A stretch of DNA of 64,000 nt from Advenella faeciporci (GTDB lineage: Bacteria; Pseudomonadota; Gammaproteobacteria; Burkholderiales; Burkholderiaceae_B). The DNA is taken from assembly GCF_014652395.1 (NCBI RefSeq), contig NZ_BMYS01000003.1, forward strand, positions 613 to 64,612, read 5' to 3'. Positions 35,904 to 46,043 of this stretch are shown in pieces; positions within the stretch are counted from its first letter, which is position 1; each line of letters begins with the position of its first letter. The notes under the pieces are model-generated. The model searched no databases, was not told where the DNA came from, and saw only the letters and a list, made by a program, of their open reading frames with translations. Both the position numbers and the translations under genes were made by a program.

Positions 35904-37313
35904 CTACAATATTACGTGTTCCTGTATGTATGAACGAACCTGTTCAACATTGCAGTCCATGACCGTTACTTTCTGCGGCAAGTCGGCCAATCCTTTCAGG
36001 TGCTCGGGAACCGGGGCAGGCTGACCAATCGCTTCCTGAATGGTTTCATTAAACTTGGCAGGCAGCGCGGTTTCAAGCACCAGCATGGGGATGCCCGCTT
36101 CCTGGTACTGGCGGGCCACTTTTACGGCATCAGCCGTATGCGGATCAATAAGCACACCTTCCTGTTCATAAACCGCTTTAATGGTGTGCAGGCGATCTGC
36201 ATGAGAACTCTGACCTCCCACAAAACCGAATTTTTCTTCAAACAATGGCTTTAGATCGCTTAAGTCAAATGAGCCATTCCGTTCAAGGGACTCCCACAAG
36301 CCCTTGACCTTTCCGGCATCCCGGCCAACAAGATCATAGACAAAGCGCTCAAAATTGGAGGCTTTGGAAATATCCATGGATGGACTGGAAGTGGCAAAGG
36401 TTTGCTCGGCAGAACGGGGTTTGTACACACCGGTACGGAAAAACTCTTCCAGGACATTGTTTTCGTTGGTGGCCAGAACCAGGCGACGCACGGGCAAGCC
36501 CATGCAACGTGCGATATGCCCCGAAAGGATATTACCGAAGTTACCGGAAGGCACCGCAAAGGAAACCTGCTGGTCGTCATGGCTGGTGGCACGCAGCCAG
36601 GCCCAGAAATAATAAACCACCTGCGCTGAAATACGGGCCCAGTTAATGGAATTCACCGCACCAAGATGGTATTTTTCCTTGAACTCGAGGTCTGACGCCA
36701 ACACCTTGACGATATCCTGACAATCATCAAAAACACCATGCACAGACAGATTATGAATATTTTCATCTTGCAGGGAGTACATTTGCGCGCGCTGGAAATC
36801 ACTCATGCGACCATAAGGGGACAACATGAAAACCGAGATCCCTTTCTTGCCACGCAAGGCGTATTCAGCCGCAGAGCCGGTGTCACCGGAAGTGGCGCCC
36901 AGAATATTAATAGTAGTATTTTTACGCGCCAGGACATATTCAAACACCTGACCCAGAAACTGCATGGCCATATCCTTGAAGGCCAGCGTGGGGCCTTCAG
37001 AAAGACCCACCAGCGTAAGTCCATTGCCAAGGGGCTTGAGCGGCACAATGGCTTCGCTGCTAAACACCTGGCTGTTATAAGCCGCATGGGTAAGCCTGGA
37101 CAAATCCTCTTCAGGGATATCGGTAATAAACAGTTTCAGAACCTGGGTAGCCAGGTCTGCGTAGGAAAGCTTACGCCAGGAAGCCAGCATTTCACGGCTT
37201 ACCTGGGGCAGACTTTCGGGCATGGCCAGACCACCGTCACGGGCCAGACCCTCTAGCAGAATTTCAGAAAAAGGAAGGGCTGCCATCCCACCACGGGTAG
37301 AAACATATCTCAT
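35904..37313 (-). CDS. thrC: Threonine synthase
   Basis: PLP enzyme converting O-phosphohomoserine to threonine. The 469-residue protein has the PLP lysine in GPTLAFKDMAMQFLG near 112, the glycine-rich phosphate cup ATSGDTGSAAEYAL near 139-152 and the NSINWARISAQVVYYF segment near 220-235. The length matches the long (class II) threonine synthases of proteobacteria. Start overlaps the hom stop (ATGA), so it is the last gene of an aminotransferase-hom-thrC unit. Confidence 0.96.
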   Translation of the reverse strand: MRYVSTRGGMAALPFSEILLEGLARDGGLAMPESLPQVSREMLASWRKLSYADLATQVLKLFITDIPEEDLSRLTHAAYNSQVFSSEAIVPLKPLGNGLTLVGLSEGPTLAFKDMAMQFLGQVFEYVLARKNTTINILGATSGDTGSAAEYALRGKKGISVFMLSPYGRMSDFQRAQMYSLQDENIHNLSVHGVFDDCQDIVKVLASDLEFKEKYHLGAVNSINWARISAQVVYYFWAWLRATSHDDQQVSFAVPSGNFGNILSGHIARCMGLPVRRLVLATNENNVLEEFFRTGVYKPRSAEQTFATSSPSMDISKASNFERFVYDLVGRDAGKVKGLWESLERNGSFDLSDLKPLFEEKFGFVGGQSSHADRLHTIKAVYEQEGVLIDPHTADAVKVARQYQEAGIPMLVLETALPAKFNETIQEAIGQPAPVPEHLKGLADLPQKVTVMDCNVEQVRSYIQEHVIL

Positions 37314-38620
37314 GATAGATTTTCCAGACGGATACGAGTTACAGAAGAATGAACAAAGCCAAGATTTTCAATCATGCGGATGGCATCAACCACATTGCCT
37401 TCGCGCGCTTCATGCGTAAGGATAATAATAGCCGCGCTGCCCTCTCCTTTTTGCTCCTGCACCATGGAGTTGATGGAGATGGATTTGTCTGCCAGGATGC
37501 GGGTTAGATCAGCCAGCACGCCAGGGCGGTCTTCAACGGTAAACCGCAAATAATAGGAGGTCCTGATTTCGGAGATGGGAAGAATATCAAAATCGGCCAA
37601 TGCATTGGGCTGGAAAGCCAGATGTGGCACCCGGTTTTCGGGATCGGAGGTATGCATGCGGGTCACATCAACCAGATCCGCCACAACCGCAGATGCGGTT
37701 GGCTCGGCACCTGCACCGGCACCATAATAAAGGGTTTCACCAATGGCATCACCCTTGACCAGCACTGCATTCATGGCACCTTCCACATTGGCAATCAATT
37801 TGCTGGCAGGCACCAGGGTAGGATGCACGCGCAACTCGATGCCATTGGGACGACGCTTGGCAATACCCAACAGCTTGATGCGATAACCCAGGCGCTCGGC
37901 ATGGGTAATATCTTCCTGTTTGAGTGCGGTAATGCCTTCTACATAGGCCTTGTCAAACTGAATGCGGATGCCAAATGCCAAAGATGCCAGCAACGTGAGC
38001 TTGTGTGCGGCATCGACCCCTTCCACATCAAAGGTAGGGTCGGCTTCGGCGTAACCCAGACGTTGTGCTTCGGACAGGACGGTTTCAAAGGGCAACCCAC
38101 GCTGGCGCATTTCACTGAGGATGAAATTGGTGGTGCCATTGATAATACCCGCCACCCACTGGATACGGTTGGCGGTCAAGCCCTCACGAATCGCCTTGAC
38201 GATGGGAACCCCACCCGCCACGGCCGCTTCAAAGGCAACCATGACCCCCTTCTTGCTGGCTGCGGCAAAAATTTCGTTGCCGTGCATGGCCAGTAACGCC
38301 TTGTTGGCTGTTACCACGTGCTTGCCATGGGCAATGGCCTGCATGACCAGTTCGCGCGCCAGGGTTTCACCGCCAATCAGCTCTACCACAATATCAATAT
38401 TGGGATCGCTAACCAGGCCCATCAGATCATCGTCAACCGGCAAAGCTTCGCCAAACACGGCTTTTGCCTTGGACGGTGTACGGGTTGCCACCCGTACGAC
38501 TTCAATGTCACGACCGGCACGACGGGCAATTTCTTCAGCATTGCGGGTTAACACCGAATAGGTGCCACCGCCCACAACGCCAAAGCCCAGCAGGCCCACC
38601 TTAATTGGCTTTAAATTCAT
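37310..38620 (-). CDS. hom: Homoserine dehydrogenase
   Basis: Reduces aspartate semialdehyde to homoserine with NAD(P)H. The 436-residue protein has the dinucleotide fold [14 protein letters not shown] at 8-21, the catalytic [14 protein letters not shown] near 170 and [16 protein letters not shown] near 193-208. A C-terminal ACT domain (about 350-430) follows, normally for threonine feedback. It overlaps both its neighbours by 4 bases, so the three genes are translationally coupled. No aspartokinase fusion is present. Confidence 0.96.
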   Translation of the reverse strand: MNLKPIKVGLLGFGVVGGGTYSVLTRNAEEIARRAGRDIEVVRVATRTPSKAKAVFGEALPVDDDLMGLVSDPNIDIVVELIGGETLARELVMQAIAHGKHVVTANKALLAMHGNEIFAAASKKGVMVAFEAAVAGGVPIVKAIREGLTANRIQWVAGIINGTTNFILSEMRQRGLPFETVLSEAQRLGYAEADPTFDVEGVDAAHKLTLLASLAFGIRIQFDKAYVEGITALKQEDITHAERLGYRIKLLGIAKRRPNGIELRVHPTLVPASKLIANVEGAMNAVLVKGDAIGETLYYGAGAGAEPTASAVVADLVDVTRMHTSDPENRVPHLAFQPNALADFDILPISEIRTSYYLRFTVEDRPGVLADLTRILADKSISINSMVQEQKGEGSAAIIILTHEAREGNVVDAIRMIENLGFVHSSVTRIRLENLS

Positions 38621-39804
38621 TTGAGATACCCGTCCTTCCTGAACATTTCCTTGATACCGCGTATTGCCTGGCGAATGCGCTGTTCATTTTCGATCAGGGC
38701 AAAACGAACGTAGTTATCACCATACTCGCCAAAACCGACACCCGGCGAAACCGCCACTTTGGCTTCGGCAAGAACTTTTTTGGAAAACTCCAGTGAGCCC
38801 ATATGTTTATAGGGCTCAGGGATCTCGGCCCATATATACATGGATGCCTTGGGGATCTCAACCATCCAGCCCGCTTCGTGCAAACCCTTGCATAAAACAT
38901 CACGACGCTTCTGGTACTGGGCAACCACTTCCCTGACACAGTCCTGGGGACCTTCAAGAGCGGCAATGGCGCCAACCTGGATAGGCGTGAAAGTACCATA
39001 ATCATGATAACTTTTCATGCGCGCCAGGGCATTGACAATTTCCTCATTACCCACCATGAACCCAATACGCCAGCCAGCCATGTTATAGCTTTTACTCATG
39101 GTGAAGAATTCTACCGCCACTTCTTTGGCGCCAGGCACCTGCATAATGGAGGGCGCCACATAACCGTCGAAAGTGATATCGGCATAAGCCAGGTCGTGCA
39201 CAACAATAATGTCATGTTCCCTGGCCAGTTTTACCACACGCTCAAAGAACGGCAGCTCTACGCATTGCGCGGTTGGATTACTGGGAAAGCCCAGAATCAT
39301 CATTTTGGGCTTGGGAATGGATTCGCGCACCGCTTTTTCGATTTCCTCGAAAAAGTCGGTTCCGGGTGTCATGGGCACGGAACGGATATTGGCACCGGCA
39401 ATGACAGCACCATAAATATGGATGGGATAACTGGGATTGGGCACAAGGACAGTATCGCCACGGTCAAGGGTTGCCAGCATTAAATGCGCCAGGCCTTCTT
39501 TGGAGCCAATGGTGACAATCGCTTCCTTATCGGGATCAAAAGAAATTTGATAACGATGCAGGTACCAGTCGGTGATGGCCTTGCGCAAACGCGGAATACC
39601 CTTGGAAACGGAATAACCATGCGTATTGGGCCGTTCGGCCGCCTCGACCATTTTTTTGACAATATGTTCGGGGGTAGGGCTATCCGGGTTACCCATGGAC
39701 ATGTCAATAATATCTTCGCCACGCCGGCGCGCCGCCATCTTCAGCTCTCCGGTAATATTGAAAATATACGGAGGAAGTCGCTCTATACGTGGAAAATGCC
39801 TCAT
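38617..39804 (-). CDS. alaC: Alanine-synthesising class I aminotransferase (AlaC-like)
   Basis: A 395-residue class I/II PLP aminotransferase. It opens [21 protein letters not shown], a signature of the AlaC group, and has [12 protein letters not shown] near 37-48, [13 protein letters not shown] near 200-212 and the PLP lysine in [15 protein letters not shown] near 235. AlaC converts pyruvate plus glutamate to alanine. Its fixed place before hom and thrC suggests it serves or is co-regulated with threonine metabolism, a link not established by sequence. I start at the ATG 39804, which has AAAAGG eight bases before it. Confidence 0.87.
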   Translation of the reverse strand: MRHFPRIERLPPYIFNITGELKMAARRRGEDIIDMSMGNPDSPTPEHIVKKMVEAAERPNTHGYSVSKGIPRLRKAITDWYLHRYQISFDPDKEAIVTIGSKEGLAHLMLATLDRGDTVLVPNPSYPIHIYGAVIAGANIRSVPMTPGTDFFEEIEKAVRESIPKPKMMILGFPSNPTAQCVELPFFERVVKLAREHDIIVVHDLAYADITFDGYVAPSIMQVPGAKEVAVEFFTMSKSYNMAGWRIGFMVGNEEIVNALARMKSYHDYGTFTPIQVGAIAALEGPQDCVREVVAQYQKRRDVLCKGLHEAGWMVEIPKASMYIWAEIPEPYKHMGSLEFSKKVLAEAKVAVSPGVGFGEYGDNYVRFALIENEQRIRQAIRGIKEMFRKDGYLK

Positions 39805-39859
39805 GGCCAACACCTTTTAAACAGAAATAAATAAAACGCAATAAAACCTATTAATCTAG

Positions 39860-39894
39860 CGCATATAAACTGCATGATCAAATGGTTTTATGCG
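39860..39894. other. Imperfect inverted repeat in the alaC/Mth938-like spacer
   Basis: CGCATATAAAC and GTTTTATGCG pair with one bulged base across a 14-base gap, in the 246-base divergent region. Such a dyad may bind a regulator of the threonine operon, but no known factor matches. The rest of the spacer is AT-rich and shows a TAGAAT -10-like box at 40019-40024 for the plus-strand gene. Confidence 0.25.
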
Positions 39895-40050
39895 GTTTCG
39901 TAAAAATTTGTATAAAAACATCTTTTTTCCATTTTAATGCAGGAATGGATCGATAATCACATAACAGGCATTCAATTGCCATGATGCCCCTCAAGTCATC
40001 ACAAACATGAAATATGGATAGAATATGATTAGTACGCATAAGGAGAAAAA

Positions 40051-40503
40051 GTGCAATTACAGAAAGTTGAACGCTCTGCGTTGAATACCGTTACCCGATA
40101 TGGTGACAGTCATATTGATGTTAATGATGTCCGCTACGAAAACGCCATCTGTTTCAAGCCCGAAGGCCCGATAACCACCTGGCCTGTCAGGAAAGTCTCG
40201 GACATCACCACCCAATTGCTGGAGCTGGCGGCCGGTGTGACTGCCAGGCCGTCCAGTGCCTTGGATTTTCTGGATGATAACGCCCCCTCATCTTACGATA
40301 ATGCCCCTGATATCCTGCTTATTGGAACCGGCGCCAAACAGGTATTTATTTCCCCTCAAATCCTGGCCCCCTTGTTAAAAGCCAGAATAGGCATTGAGTG
40401 TATGGATTCACAGGCCGCTGCACGCACCTATAATGTGTTAATGTCAGAAGGACGCAATGTTGCCGTTGCACTAATGTTAAACGAAGATAAAGGAAATGAT
40501 TGA
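40051..40503 (+). CDS. Mth938-like domain protein (DUF498)
   Basis: A 150-residue protein of the Mth938/Xcc1710 family. The fold signature is a LLIGTGAKQVFISPQI segment near 90-105 and IGIECMDSQAAARTYNVLMSEGR near 114-136 with a conserved MDTxxAxRTYN-like motif. The function is unknown; a related human protein acts in mitochondrial complex I assembly. It starts at a GTG with AAGGAG about five bases upstream. The bcp ATG follows its stop with no gap, so the two are coupled. Confidence 0.85.
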   Translation: MQLQKVERSALNTVTRYGDSHIDVNDVRYENAICFKPEGPITTWPVRKVSDITTQLLELAAGVTARPSSALDFLDDNAPSSYDNAPDILLIGTGAKQVFISPQILAPLLKARIGIECMDSQAAARTYNVLMSEGRNVAVALMLNEDKGND

Positions 40504-40974
40504 ATGAGTGATTTACCCGTAGCAGGAGAAAAAGCACCGGCCTTCAAGGCGGAAAGCCATCTGGGGCCCATAGACCTGGATACACTCAAGGGTAAAAATG
40601 TTGTCTTGTATTTTTATCCAAAAGACAACACGCCTGGTTGCACCGTAGAGGCACAGGACTTTCGCGACCGATATGAACAGTTCAAGACTCTGAATACGGA
40701 GATTATCGGTGTTTCACGCGACTCCCTGAAAACACACACCAATTTCAGTAACAAACATGGATTGCCCTTCCCCCTGATTGCCGATCCTGAAGAGCAATTA
40801 TGCAACCAGTTTGGCGTCATGAAACTGAAAAACATGTATGGCAAACAAGTCAGGGGAATTGAGCGCAGCACCTTCCTGATCAACAGTCAGGGAATCCTGG
40901 TAAAGGAATGGCGTGGCCTGAAAGTTCCCGGCCATGCAGACAAGGTACTTGAAGCCATCAAGGAAATTGTCTAA
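40504..40974 (+). CDS. bcp: Thioredoxin-dependent peroxiredoxin Bcp
   Basis: Reduces hydroperoxides with thioredoxin, protecting the cytoplasm. The 156-residue PrxQ/BCP protein has the peroxidatic cysteine C46 in KDNTPGCTVEAQDF. The resolving cysteine usually five residues later is absent (Gln51), leaving one other cysteine near 100, so it may be a 1-Cys or atypical enzyme. The SRDSLKTHTNF and STFLINSQG segments match the family. It is cotranscribed with the upstream Mth938-like gene, and phoH follows 65 bases later. Confidence 0.93.
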   Translation: MSDLPVAGEKAPAFKAESHLGPIDLDTLKGKNVVLYFYPKDNTPGCTVEAQDFRDRYEQFKTLNTEIIGVSRDSLKTHTNFSNKHGLPFPLIADPEEQLCNQFGVMKLKNMYGKQVRGIERSTFLINSQGILVKEWRGLKVPGHADKVLEAIKEIV

Positions 40975-41039
40975 ACACAGTCTAACCCATTGACTGCATG
41001 CCAGCGCATGCAGGTAAACCCGGAACAAGAGTATAACGA

Positions 41040-42752
41040 ATGCCACTACCCAAGTTGCCTACGAAACCTGCCGATACAATTGATATTGGCTCTATCGCCA
41101 CACCGAAAACCAGAACAGCTGCCACGGCAGCCCGTGCACGCCCCAAGGCAAACGTGGCTGACATGCCGGCTGCAGCAACTGCGGTCGCGGCAGACATGGC
41201 TCAACCGGCAAAAACCACCCGCCCAACCGCCACAAAAGCAGCCAGTAAAACCGCGGCAAAAAGCGTGGCCGTCAAACAGCCTTCGCCAACAGCCACCAAA
41301 ACCGCTGCCGTAAAAACAACTCCAACCCCCAAAAAAACGGCCGTCAAAACAGCAACCACTGCCGCCACAGAAACAAAAAAACTGTTTGTACTGGATACCA
41401 ACGTATTACTGCACGACCCTTCTTCGCTGTTCCGCTTTCAGGAACACGATATTTTCCTGCCCATGATGACACTTGAAGAACTGGACCATCATAAAAAAGG
41501 CATGACTGAAGTGGCCCGCAATGCACGGCAAGTCAGCCGCTCTCTGGATGCCCTGGCTGCAGAAACCACCGATATCCTGCATGGCATGTCGCTTAATGCG
41601 CTGGGAAATAAAGACGCAACCGGCCTGTTGCTGTTTCAGACTTCAAACATGGAAAGCGATCTGGGGATCAGCCTGCCCACCGGCAAAGCCGACAACATGA
41701 TTCTGAGTGTCGTGCAAACCCTGCAAAAACAACAGCCCAAGCGACAGGTCATTCTGGTGTCCAAAGACATCAACATGCGCCTGAAGGCCCGTGCCCTTGG
41801 CATGGAAGCCGAAGACTACCTGAACGACCACTCGCTTGAGGATTCCGACCTGCTCTATGATGGCATTATGCAATTGCCGGCCAATTTCTGGTCCCGACAC
41901 GGTAAAGATGTGGAATCCTGGATGCAAGGTGGCATTACCTATTACAAGATCAAAGGGCCCCTGTGCCCCGAATTCATTATCAATGAATTTGTTTATCTTG
42001 AAGGCGACACCCCTTTATATGCACAAGTCAAAGAAGTAAGTGGCAAAACCGCAGTATTAGCCACTTTACGCGACTACACACACAAAAAGAATAATGTCTG
42101 GGGAGTCACGGCACGCAACCGTGAACAGAACTTTGCCCTCAACCTGCTCATGAATCCCGACTGTGACTTTGTTTCTCTTTTAGGGCAGGCTGGCACTGGC
42201 AAAACGCTTCTTGCGCTGGCGTCGGGCCTTACACAGGTACTGGAAACCAAGCGATATAGCGAAATTATCATGACAAGGGTAACCGTTCCTGTGGGTGAGG
42301 ACATTGGCTTTTTACCCGGCACCGAAGAAGAAAAAATGCAACCCTGGATGGGCGCCCTGGAAGACAACCTGGAGTTCCTGAATTCTGGCATTCACTCAGA
42401 GGCCGGAGACTGGGACCGCAGCGCCAGCAAAGAGGTCATCAAGTCACACATTAAGGTTAAATCGCTTAACTTCATGCGTGGACGCACCTTCCTTAACAAA
42501 TTTCTCATTATTGATGAAGCACAAAACCTGACACCCAAACAAATGAAAACACTTATTACCCGGGCGGGCCCTGGCACCAAAATTGTTTGCCTGGGTAATA
42601 TTGCTCAAATTGACACCCCTTACTTAACCGAGGGCAGCTCGGGGCTGACCTATGTGGTTGACCGCTTCAAGGGATGGTCACACTCGGGTCATATCACCCT
42701 GCAAAAAGGCGAACGCTCACGCCTGGCCGACTACGCCAGCGATGCTTTATAG
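41040..42752 (+). CDS. PIN-PhoH fusion protein with Ala/Thr/Lys-rich N-terminal extension
   Basis: A 570-residue YlaK-like protein. Residues about 27-112 are a disordered Ala/Thr/Lys/Pro-rich region without globular sequence. A PIN domain follows (about 113-260; LFVLDTNVLLHDP, TLEELDHHKKG, with acidic metal ligands). A PhoH ATPase occupies about 365-565 (GQAGTGKTLLALASG Walker A and IIDEAQNLT Walker B). PIN-PhoH proteins couple sequence-specific RNase activity with helicase-like ATPase. It is followed by a terminator. The basic extension might bind nucleic acid or target the protein; that is inference. Confidence 0.88.
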   Translation: MPLPKLPTKPADTIDIGSIATPKTRTAATAARARPKANVADMPAAATAVAADMAQPAKTTRPTATKAASKTAAKSVAVKQPSPTATKTAAVKTTPTPKKTAVKTATTAATETKKLFVLDTNVLLHDPSSLFRFQEHDIFLPMMTLEELDHHKKGMTEVARNARQVSRSLDALAAETTDILHGMSLNALGNKDATGLLLFQTSNMESDLGISLPTGKADNMILSVVQTLQKQQPKRQVILVSKDINMRLKARALGMEAEDYLNDHSLEDSDLLYDGIMQLPANFWSRHGKDVESWMQGGITYYKIKGPLCPEFIINEFVYLEGDTPLYAQVKEVSGKTAVLATLRDYTHKKNNVWGVTARNREQNFALNLLMNPDCDFVSLLGQAGTGKTLLALASGLTQVLETKRYSEIIMTRVTVPVGEDIGFLPGTEEEKMQPWMGALEDNLEFLNSGIHSEAGDWDRSASKEVIKSHIKVKSLNFMRGRTFLNKFLIIDEAQNLTPKQMKTLITRAGPGTKIVCLGNIAQIDTPYLTEGSSGLTYVVDRFKGWSHSGHITLQKGERSRLADYASDAL

Positions 42753-42844
42753 AAAATAAGGTCGCATGATTTTCCGCGGGCGATCTGTTCATGTCTTATG
42801 GCTGAATGGCTTGGCGCCCCGGAGTTCTTATTATTGATGTCTGC

Positions 42845-42874
42845 AACCTGCCATCTTTCGATCGCAGGTTTTTT
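42845..42874 (+). terminator. Terminator after phoH
   Basis: Perfect seven-base arms AACCTGC and GCAGGTT around a 12-base loop, followed by TTTT, about 90 bases after the PIN-PhoH stop. It lies between that gene and convergent dnaB. Confidence 0.65.
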
Positions 42875-42916
42875 GTTAGTACCAGATTTATGCATAAGCC
42901 CGCATTGCAGGCAAGG

Positions 42917-44308
42917 TTAATCTGCGATAAAGCTGTCACCAGAACCCATATAATTAAGGAACTTGGTGCTTTCACCCGCAAAAGTCATTTTCACGGTACC
43001 GATGGGGCCATTACGTTGTTTGCCAATAATAATTTCAGCCGTACCCTTGTCCTGGGTTTCCGGATGATAAACCTCGTCACGGTAAATAAACAGAATCAGG
43101 TCGGCATCCTGTTCAATCGCCCCTGATTCACGCAGGTCACTCATGATAGGCCGTTTATTGGTGCGCTGCTCAAGACTACGGTTAAGCTGGGACAAAGCAA
43201 TAACCGGGCAATTCAATTCACGTGCCAAACCCTTTAAGGAACGGCTGATTTCAGAAATTTCAGCCGTCCTGTTTTCATTTTTACCACCACTGCCGCTACC
43301 TGACATCAACTGAAGGTAGTCGATGATAATAACACCCAGCTGACCGCATTTACGGGTCAGCCGTCGGGCACGGGCACGAAGATCAATGGGATTCAGACCG
43401 GGTGTTTCATCAATGAAAATCTGCGCATTTTGCATGAGCTGCATGGCATGGGTGATTTTGGGCCAGTCATCGTCCAGCAAACGTCCGGTACGCATCCGTT
43501 GCTGGTCAAGGCGCCCCACTGAACCCAGCATACGGGCGGCCAGCTGAACCGCACCCATTTCCATGGAAAAAACAGCAACCGGCAAACCCTGGTCGATGGC
43601 CACGTGTTCACCAATATTCATGGAAAACGAGGTTTTACCCATGGATGGACGACCCGCAACAATGATAAGATCTCCGGGGTGCATACCCGATGTTTTTCGA
43701 TCAAGATCCACAAAACCGGTTGGCACACCGGTCACATCCGACACATTGTCCCGGTGCGCCAGTTCATCAATCCGGTCCACCACATCAATCAGCAATTTGC
43801 TCATTTCATGGAAATCATTCTCGCTGCGGGTTCCTTCCTGGGCGATCTTGAAAATCCGGGCTTCCGCTTCATCAAGTAACTGACGTGCTTCCTTGCCTTT
43901 GGGGTTCAAGGCCTCGGAGGCAATTTCATCGGCAATGCTTACCAGTTTGCGCAACATGGCCCGCTCGCGGACAATTTCCGCGTAGCGTCGAATATTGGCG
44001 GCAGAAGGCGTATTTTGCGCCAGGGCATTAAGATAAGCAAGACCACCAATTTCCTCTGCCTTGCCTTCCGTTTCAAGGGATTCGTAAATAGTGACGACGT
44101 CTGCCGGCCTGTCCAGATTTATGATTTTACAGACATGACGCCAAATGACACGATGATCATGACGATAGAAATCATCTTCACTCAGGATATCCGAAATATG
44201 CTCAAGTGCCGAGTTATCCAATAACAGACCACCCAGGACCGACTGCTCGGCCTCTATGGAGTGAGGGGGCAGGCGAAGTGATTCAATTTGTGGGTCGACT
44301 ACATTCAT
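42917..44308 (-). CDS. dnaB: Replicative DNA helicase DnaB
   Basis: Hexameric 5'-3' fork helicase, 463 residues from the start used here. The N-terminal domain contains PHSIEAEQSVLGGLLLDN. The RecA-like domain has Walker A GRPSMGKTSFSMN near 210, LGVIIIDYLQLMSG Walker B near 310 and the Arg finger region LSQLNRSLEQR near 355. The reading frame opens 13 codons earlier, but the family N-terminus MNVVDPQIESLRLPPHS supports 44308. No intein is present. It follows the rpsF operon after a terminator. Confidence 0.97.
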   Translation of the reverse strand: MNVVDPQIESLRLPPHSIEAEQSVLGGLLLDNSALEHISDILSEDDFYRHDHRVIWRHVCKIINLDRPADVVTIYESLETEGKAEEIGGLAYLNALAQNTPSAANIRRYAEIVRERAMLRKLVSIADEIASEALNPKGKEARQLLDEAEARIFKIAQEGTRSENDFHEMSKLLIDVVDRIDELAHRDNVSDVTGVPTGFVDLDRKTSGMHPGDLIIVAGRPSMGKTSFSMNIGEHVAIDQGLPVAVFSMEMGAVQLAARMLGSVGRLDQQRMRTGRLLDDDWPKITHAMQLMQNAQIFIDETPGLNPIDLRARARRLTRKCGQLGVIIIDYLQLMSGSGSGGKNENRTAEISEISRSLKGLARELNCPVIALSQLNRSLEQRTNKRPIMSDLRESGAIEQDADLILFIYRDEVYHPETQDKGTAEIIIGKQRNGPIGTVKMTFAGESTKFLNYMGSGDSFIAD

Positions 44309-44420
44309 GCTGATTAAAATATGGGACGTGTTTAATGAAGCGCGCAAAGCTTACGCGTAAAGAAAGAAGTTGCATAAAACCAGGATAGTTTTATCCGATG
44401 CAAGCTGTAAGTATATACGT

Positions 44421-44446
44421 AAAAAAGCCGGCTATTGCCGGCTTTT
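44421..44446. terminator. Terminator of the rpsF-priB-rpsR-rplI operon
   Basis: Arms of about ten bases (AAAAGCCGGC and complement) around TATT, with A- and T-runs at both ends. It lies 30 bases after rplI and before dnaB. Confidence 0.93.
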
Positions 44447-44476
44447 ACACGTTTGACAGTTTTAAAAAACTGCCTG

Positions 44477-44932
44477 TTAAGCCATATCGCCTTGAACTGC
44501 AACGGTGATGTCGGCATTAACGTCTGCATGCAGGTGAACCTGTACAGGATACTCTCCAACCGCTTTCAGGGCGCCATCTGGCAAACGAACCTGTTGTTTT
44601 TCAACTGATTCAAAGCCGGCAGCAACCAGAGCAGCAGCAATATCCATATTGGTAACGGAACCAAACAGGCGGCCGTCTACACCGGCTTTCTGGTTGATAA
44701 CAACCACATAACCGCTCAGCTTTTCGCTGACAGCCTGTGCTGCAGCCAGTTTTTCAGCCTGGACTTTTTCAAGTTCTGCACGACGTGCTTCAAACTCTTT
44801 CAAGGCGGCTTCAGTAGCGCGGCGGGCTTTTTTCTGAGGGATCAGGAAATTGCGTGCGTAACCATCACGAACACGAACAACCTCACCCAGGTTACCCAAA
44901 TTGCCGATTTTTTCTAGCAAAATAACTTGCAT
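44477..44932 (-). CDS. rplI: Ribosomal protein bL9
   Basis: A 151-residue large-subunit protein that binds 23S rRNA. The N-terminal domain begins [16 protein letters not shown] and has [15 protein letters not shown]; a long helix (about 40-75) joins the C-terminal domain, which includes [10 protein letters not shown] near 88-97 and [13 protein letters not shown] near 130. It is last in the conserved rpsF-priB-rpsR-rplI operon, 16 bases after rpsR, and ends before a terminator. Confidence 0.98.
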   Translation of the reverse strand: MQVILLEKIGNLGNLGEVVRVRDGYARNFLIPQKKARRATEAALKEFEARRAELEKVQAEKLAAAQAVSEKLSGYVVVINQKAGVDGRLFGSVTNMDIAAALVAAGFESVEKQQVRLPDGALKAVGEYPVQVHLHADVNADITVAVQGDMA

Positions 44933-44948
44933 GATTAATAATCCTTAA

Positions 44949-45224
44949 TTATTTGTGGTTGTCAGTGTATGGAAGCAAAGCCAGGAAACGGGCACGCTTG
45001 ATGGCAGAATCAAGCTGGCGCTGGTAGTTTGCTTTTGTACCTGTTAAACGGGCAGGAATGATCTTGCCTGTTTCCGTGATGAAGTCACGTAATGTATCAA
45101 CATCTTTGTAATCGACTTCTTCAACACCTGCTGCTGTAAAGCGGCAGAATTTACGACGTTTGAACAATGGATTTTGCTGCGTGAATTTGCTGCGTTTGTC
45201 CTTGCCTTTTTTCATGAAAGCCAT
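44949..45224 (-). CDS. rpsR: Ribosomal protein bS18
   Basis: A 91-residue small-subunit protein that pairs with bS6. It starts [19 protein letters not shown], then KFCRF, and has [16 protein letters not shown] near 53-68 and [12 protein letters not shown], all conserved. The open frame extends 15 codons further upstream, but these are unlike bS18, and AAGG lies close to the chosen ATG. It is between priB and rplI. Confidence 0.98.
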   Translation of the reverse strand: MAFMKKGKDKRSKFTQQNPLFKRRKFCRFTAAGVEEVDYKDVDTLRDFITETGKIIPARLTGTKANYQRQLDSAIKRARFLALLPYTDNHK

Positions 45225-45301
45225 GATTTTTGCCTTTATTCGTGTGTGAGGCCTGCGCCTCGAATTCATAAAAGAGCTTTATGCCCTGAACTTTAAGTAT
45301 T

Positions 45302-45625
45302 TCAGACAGTAGAGTGAACCATTGCAACAGCGTTTGATGGGAACTGAACGCTCTGGATATGCAGAATGACACGTCCGGAATTTTTACGGGCCTGGGCCAG
45401 AAAGCCCTTGACACGCACTTCGCTTCCCAATGCAACACCTGACATTACCATGGCGGTTTCCCCTAGTATCCTTGCGTGAATGATCAATTCAATCATGCGC
45501 GGATGTGAAGCTTCAATAATTTCCGATTGATGCTGAAGCACAAGATCCAGTGCTGGCAAGCCTGCCGGAGTATGCCGTAAAGGCTTGACTTCAAGTAGCC
45601 TGGCCTGCAATTGAACCTGGTTCAC
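45302..45625 (-). CDS. priB: Primosomal replication protein N (PriB)
   Basis: Single-OB-fold ssDNA-binding protein that helps PriA reload DnaB at stalled forks. The roughly 107-residue protein aligns with PriB by NQVQLQARLLEVKPLRHTP and VALGSEVRVKGFLAQ. Its place between rpsF and rpsR is a known beta/gammaproteobacterial arrangement. Start is probably GTG 45625; a TTG two codons earlier is open. It begins 17 bases after the rpsF stop. Confidence 0.93.
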   Translation of the reverse strand: MNQVQLQARLLEVKPLRHTPAGLPALDLVLQHQSEIIEASHPRMIELIIHARILGETAMVMSGVALGSEVRVKGFLAQARKNSGRVILHIQSVQFPSNAVAMVHSTV

Positions 45626-45642
45626 AAACAATAACCAGCTGA

Positions 45643-46023
45643 TTACTCTTCGCTATCCTGCTCTGCAGATGACTCGGCAGTTGCTTTACGCGCTTCTTCA
45701 CGCTCGACAGATTTCATCATGATAGATGCTTCTGTGTGCGCTTTATTGGTTTTGATAACCAGATTGCGTAAAACAGCATCGTTGTAGCGGAAAGAGTGTT
45801 CCAGCTCGTCAAGCGTTTCCTGGTTGCACTCGATGTTCATACACACGTAATGGGCTTTAACCAGTTTTTGAATTGGGTATGCCAATTGACGACGACCCCA
45901 GTCTTCAAGACGGTGGACAACACCATTGTTGCCTGTTACCAAAGCTTGATAACGTTCGATCATTGCAGGGACCTGTTCACTTTGGTCCGGGTGCACGATA
46001 AACACTACTTCGTAGTGACGCAT
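45643..46023 (-). CDS. rpsF: Ribosomal protein bS6
   Basis: A 126-residue small-subunit protein that binds 16S rRNA with bS18. It shows [19 protein letters not shown], the [12 protein letters not shown] motif near 62-73 and [12 protein letters not shown]. The C-terminal tail is acidic and Ser/Glu-rich, the region to which some bacteria add glutamates (RimK). It has AAGGAG five bases before the ATG and a hairpin in the leader that may mediate autoregulation. First gene of the operon. Confidence 0.98.
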   Translation of the reverse strand: MRHYEVVFIVHPDQSEQVPAMIERYQALVTGNNGVVHRLEDWGRRQLAYPIQKLVKAHYVCMNIECNQETLDELEHSFRYNDAVLRNLVIKTNKAHTEASIMMKSVEREEARKATAESSAEQDSEE

Positions 46024-46043
46024 AATAACTCCTTAAGGATATC

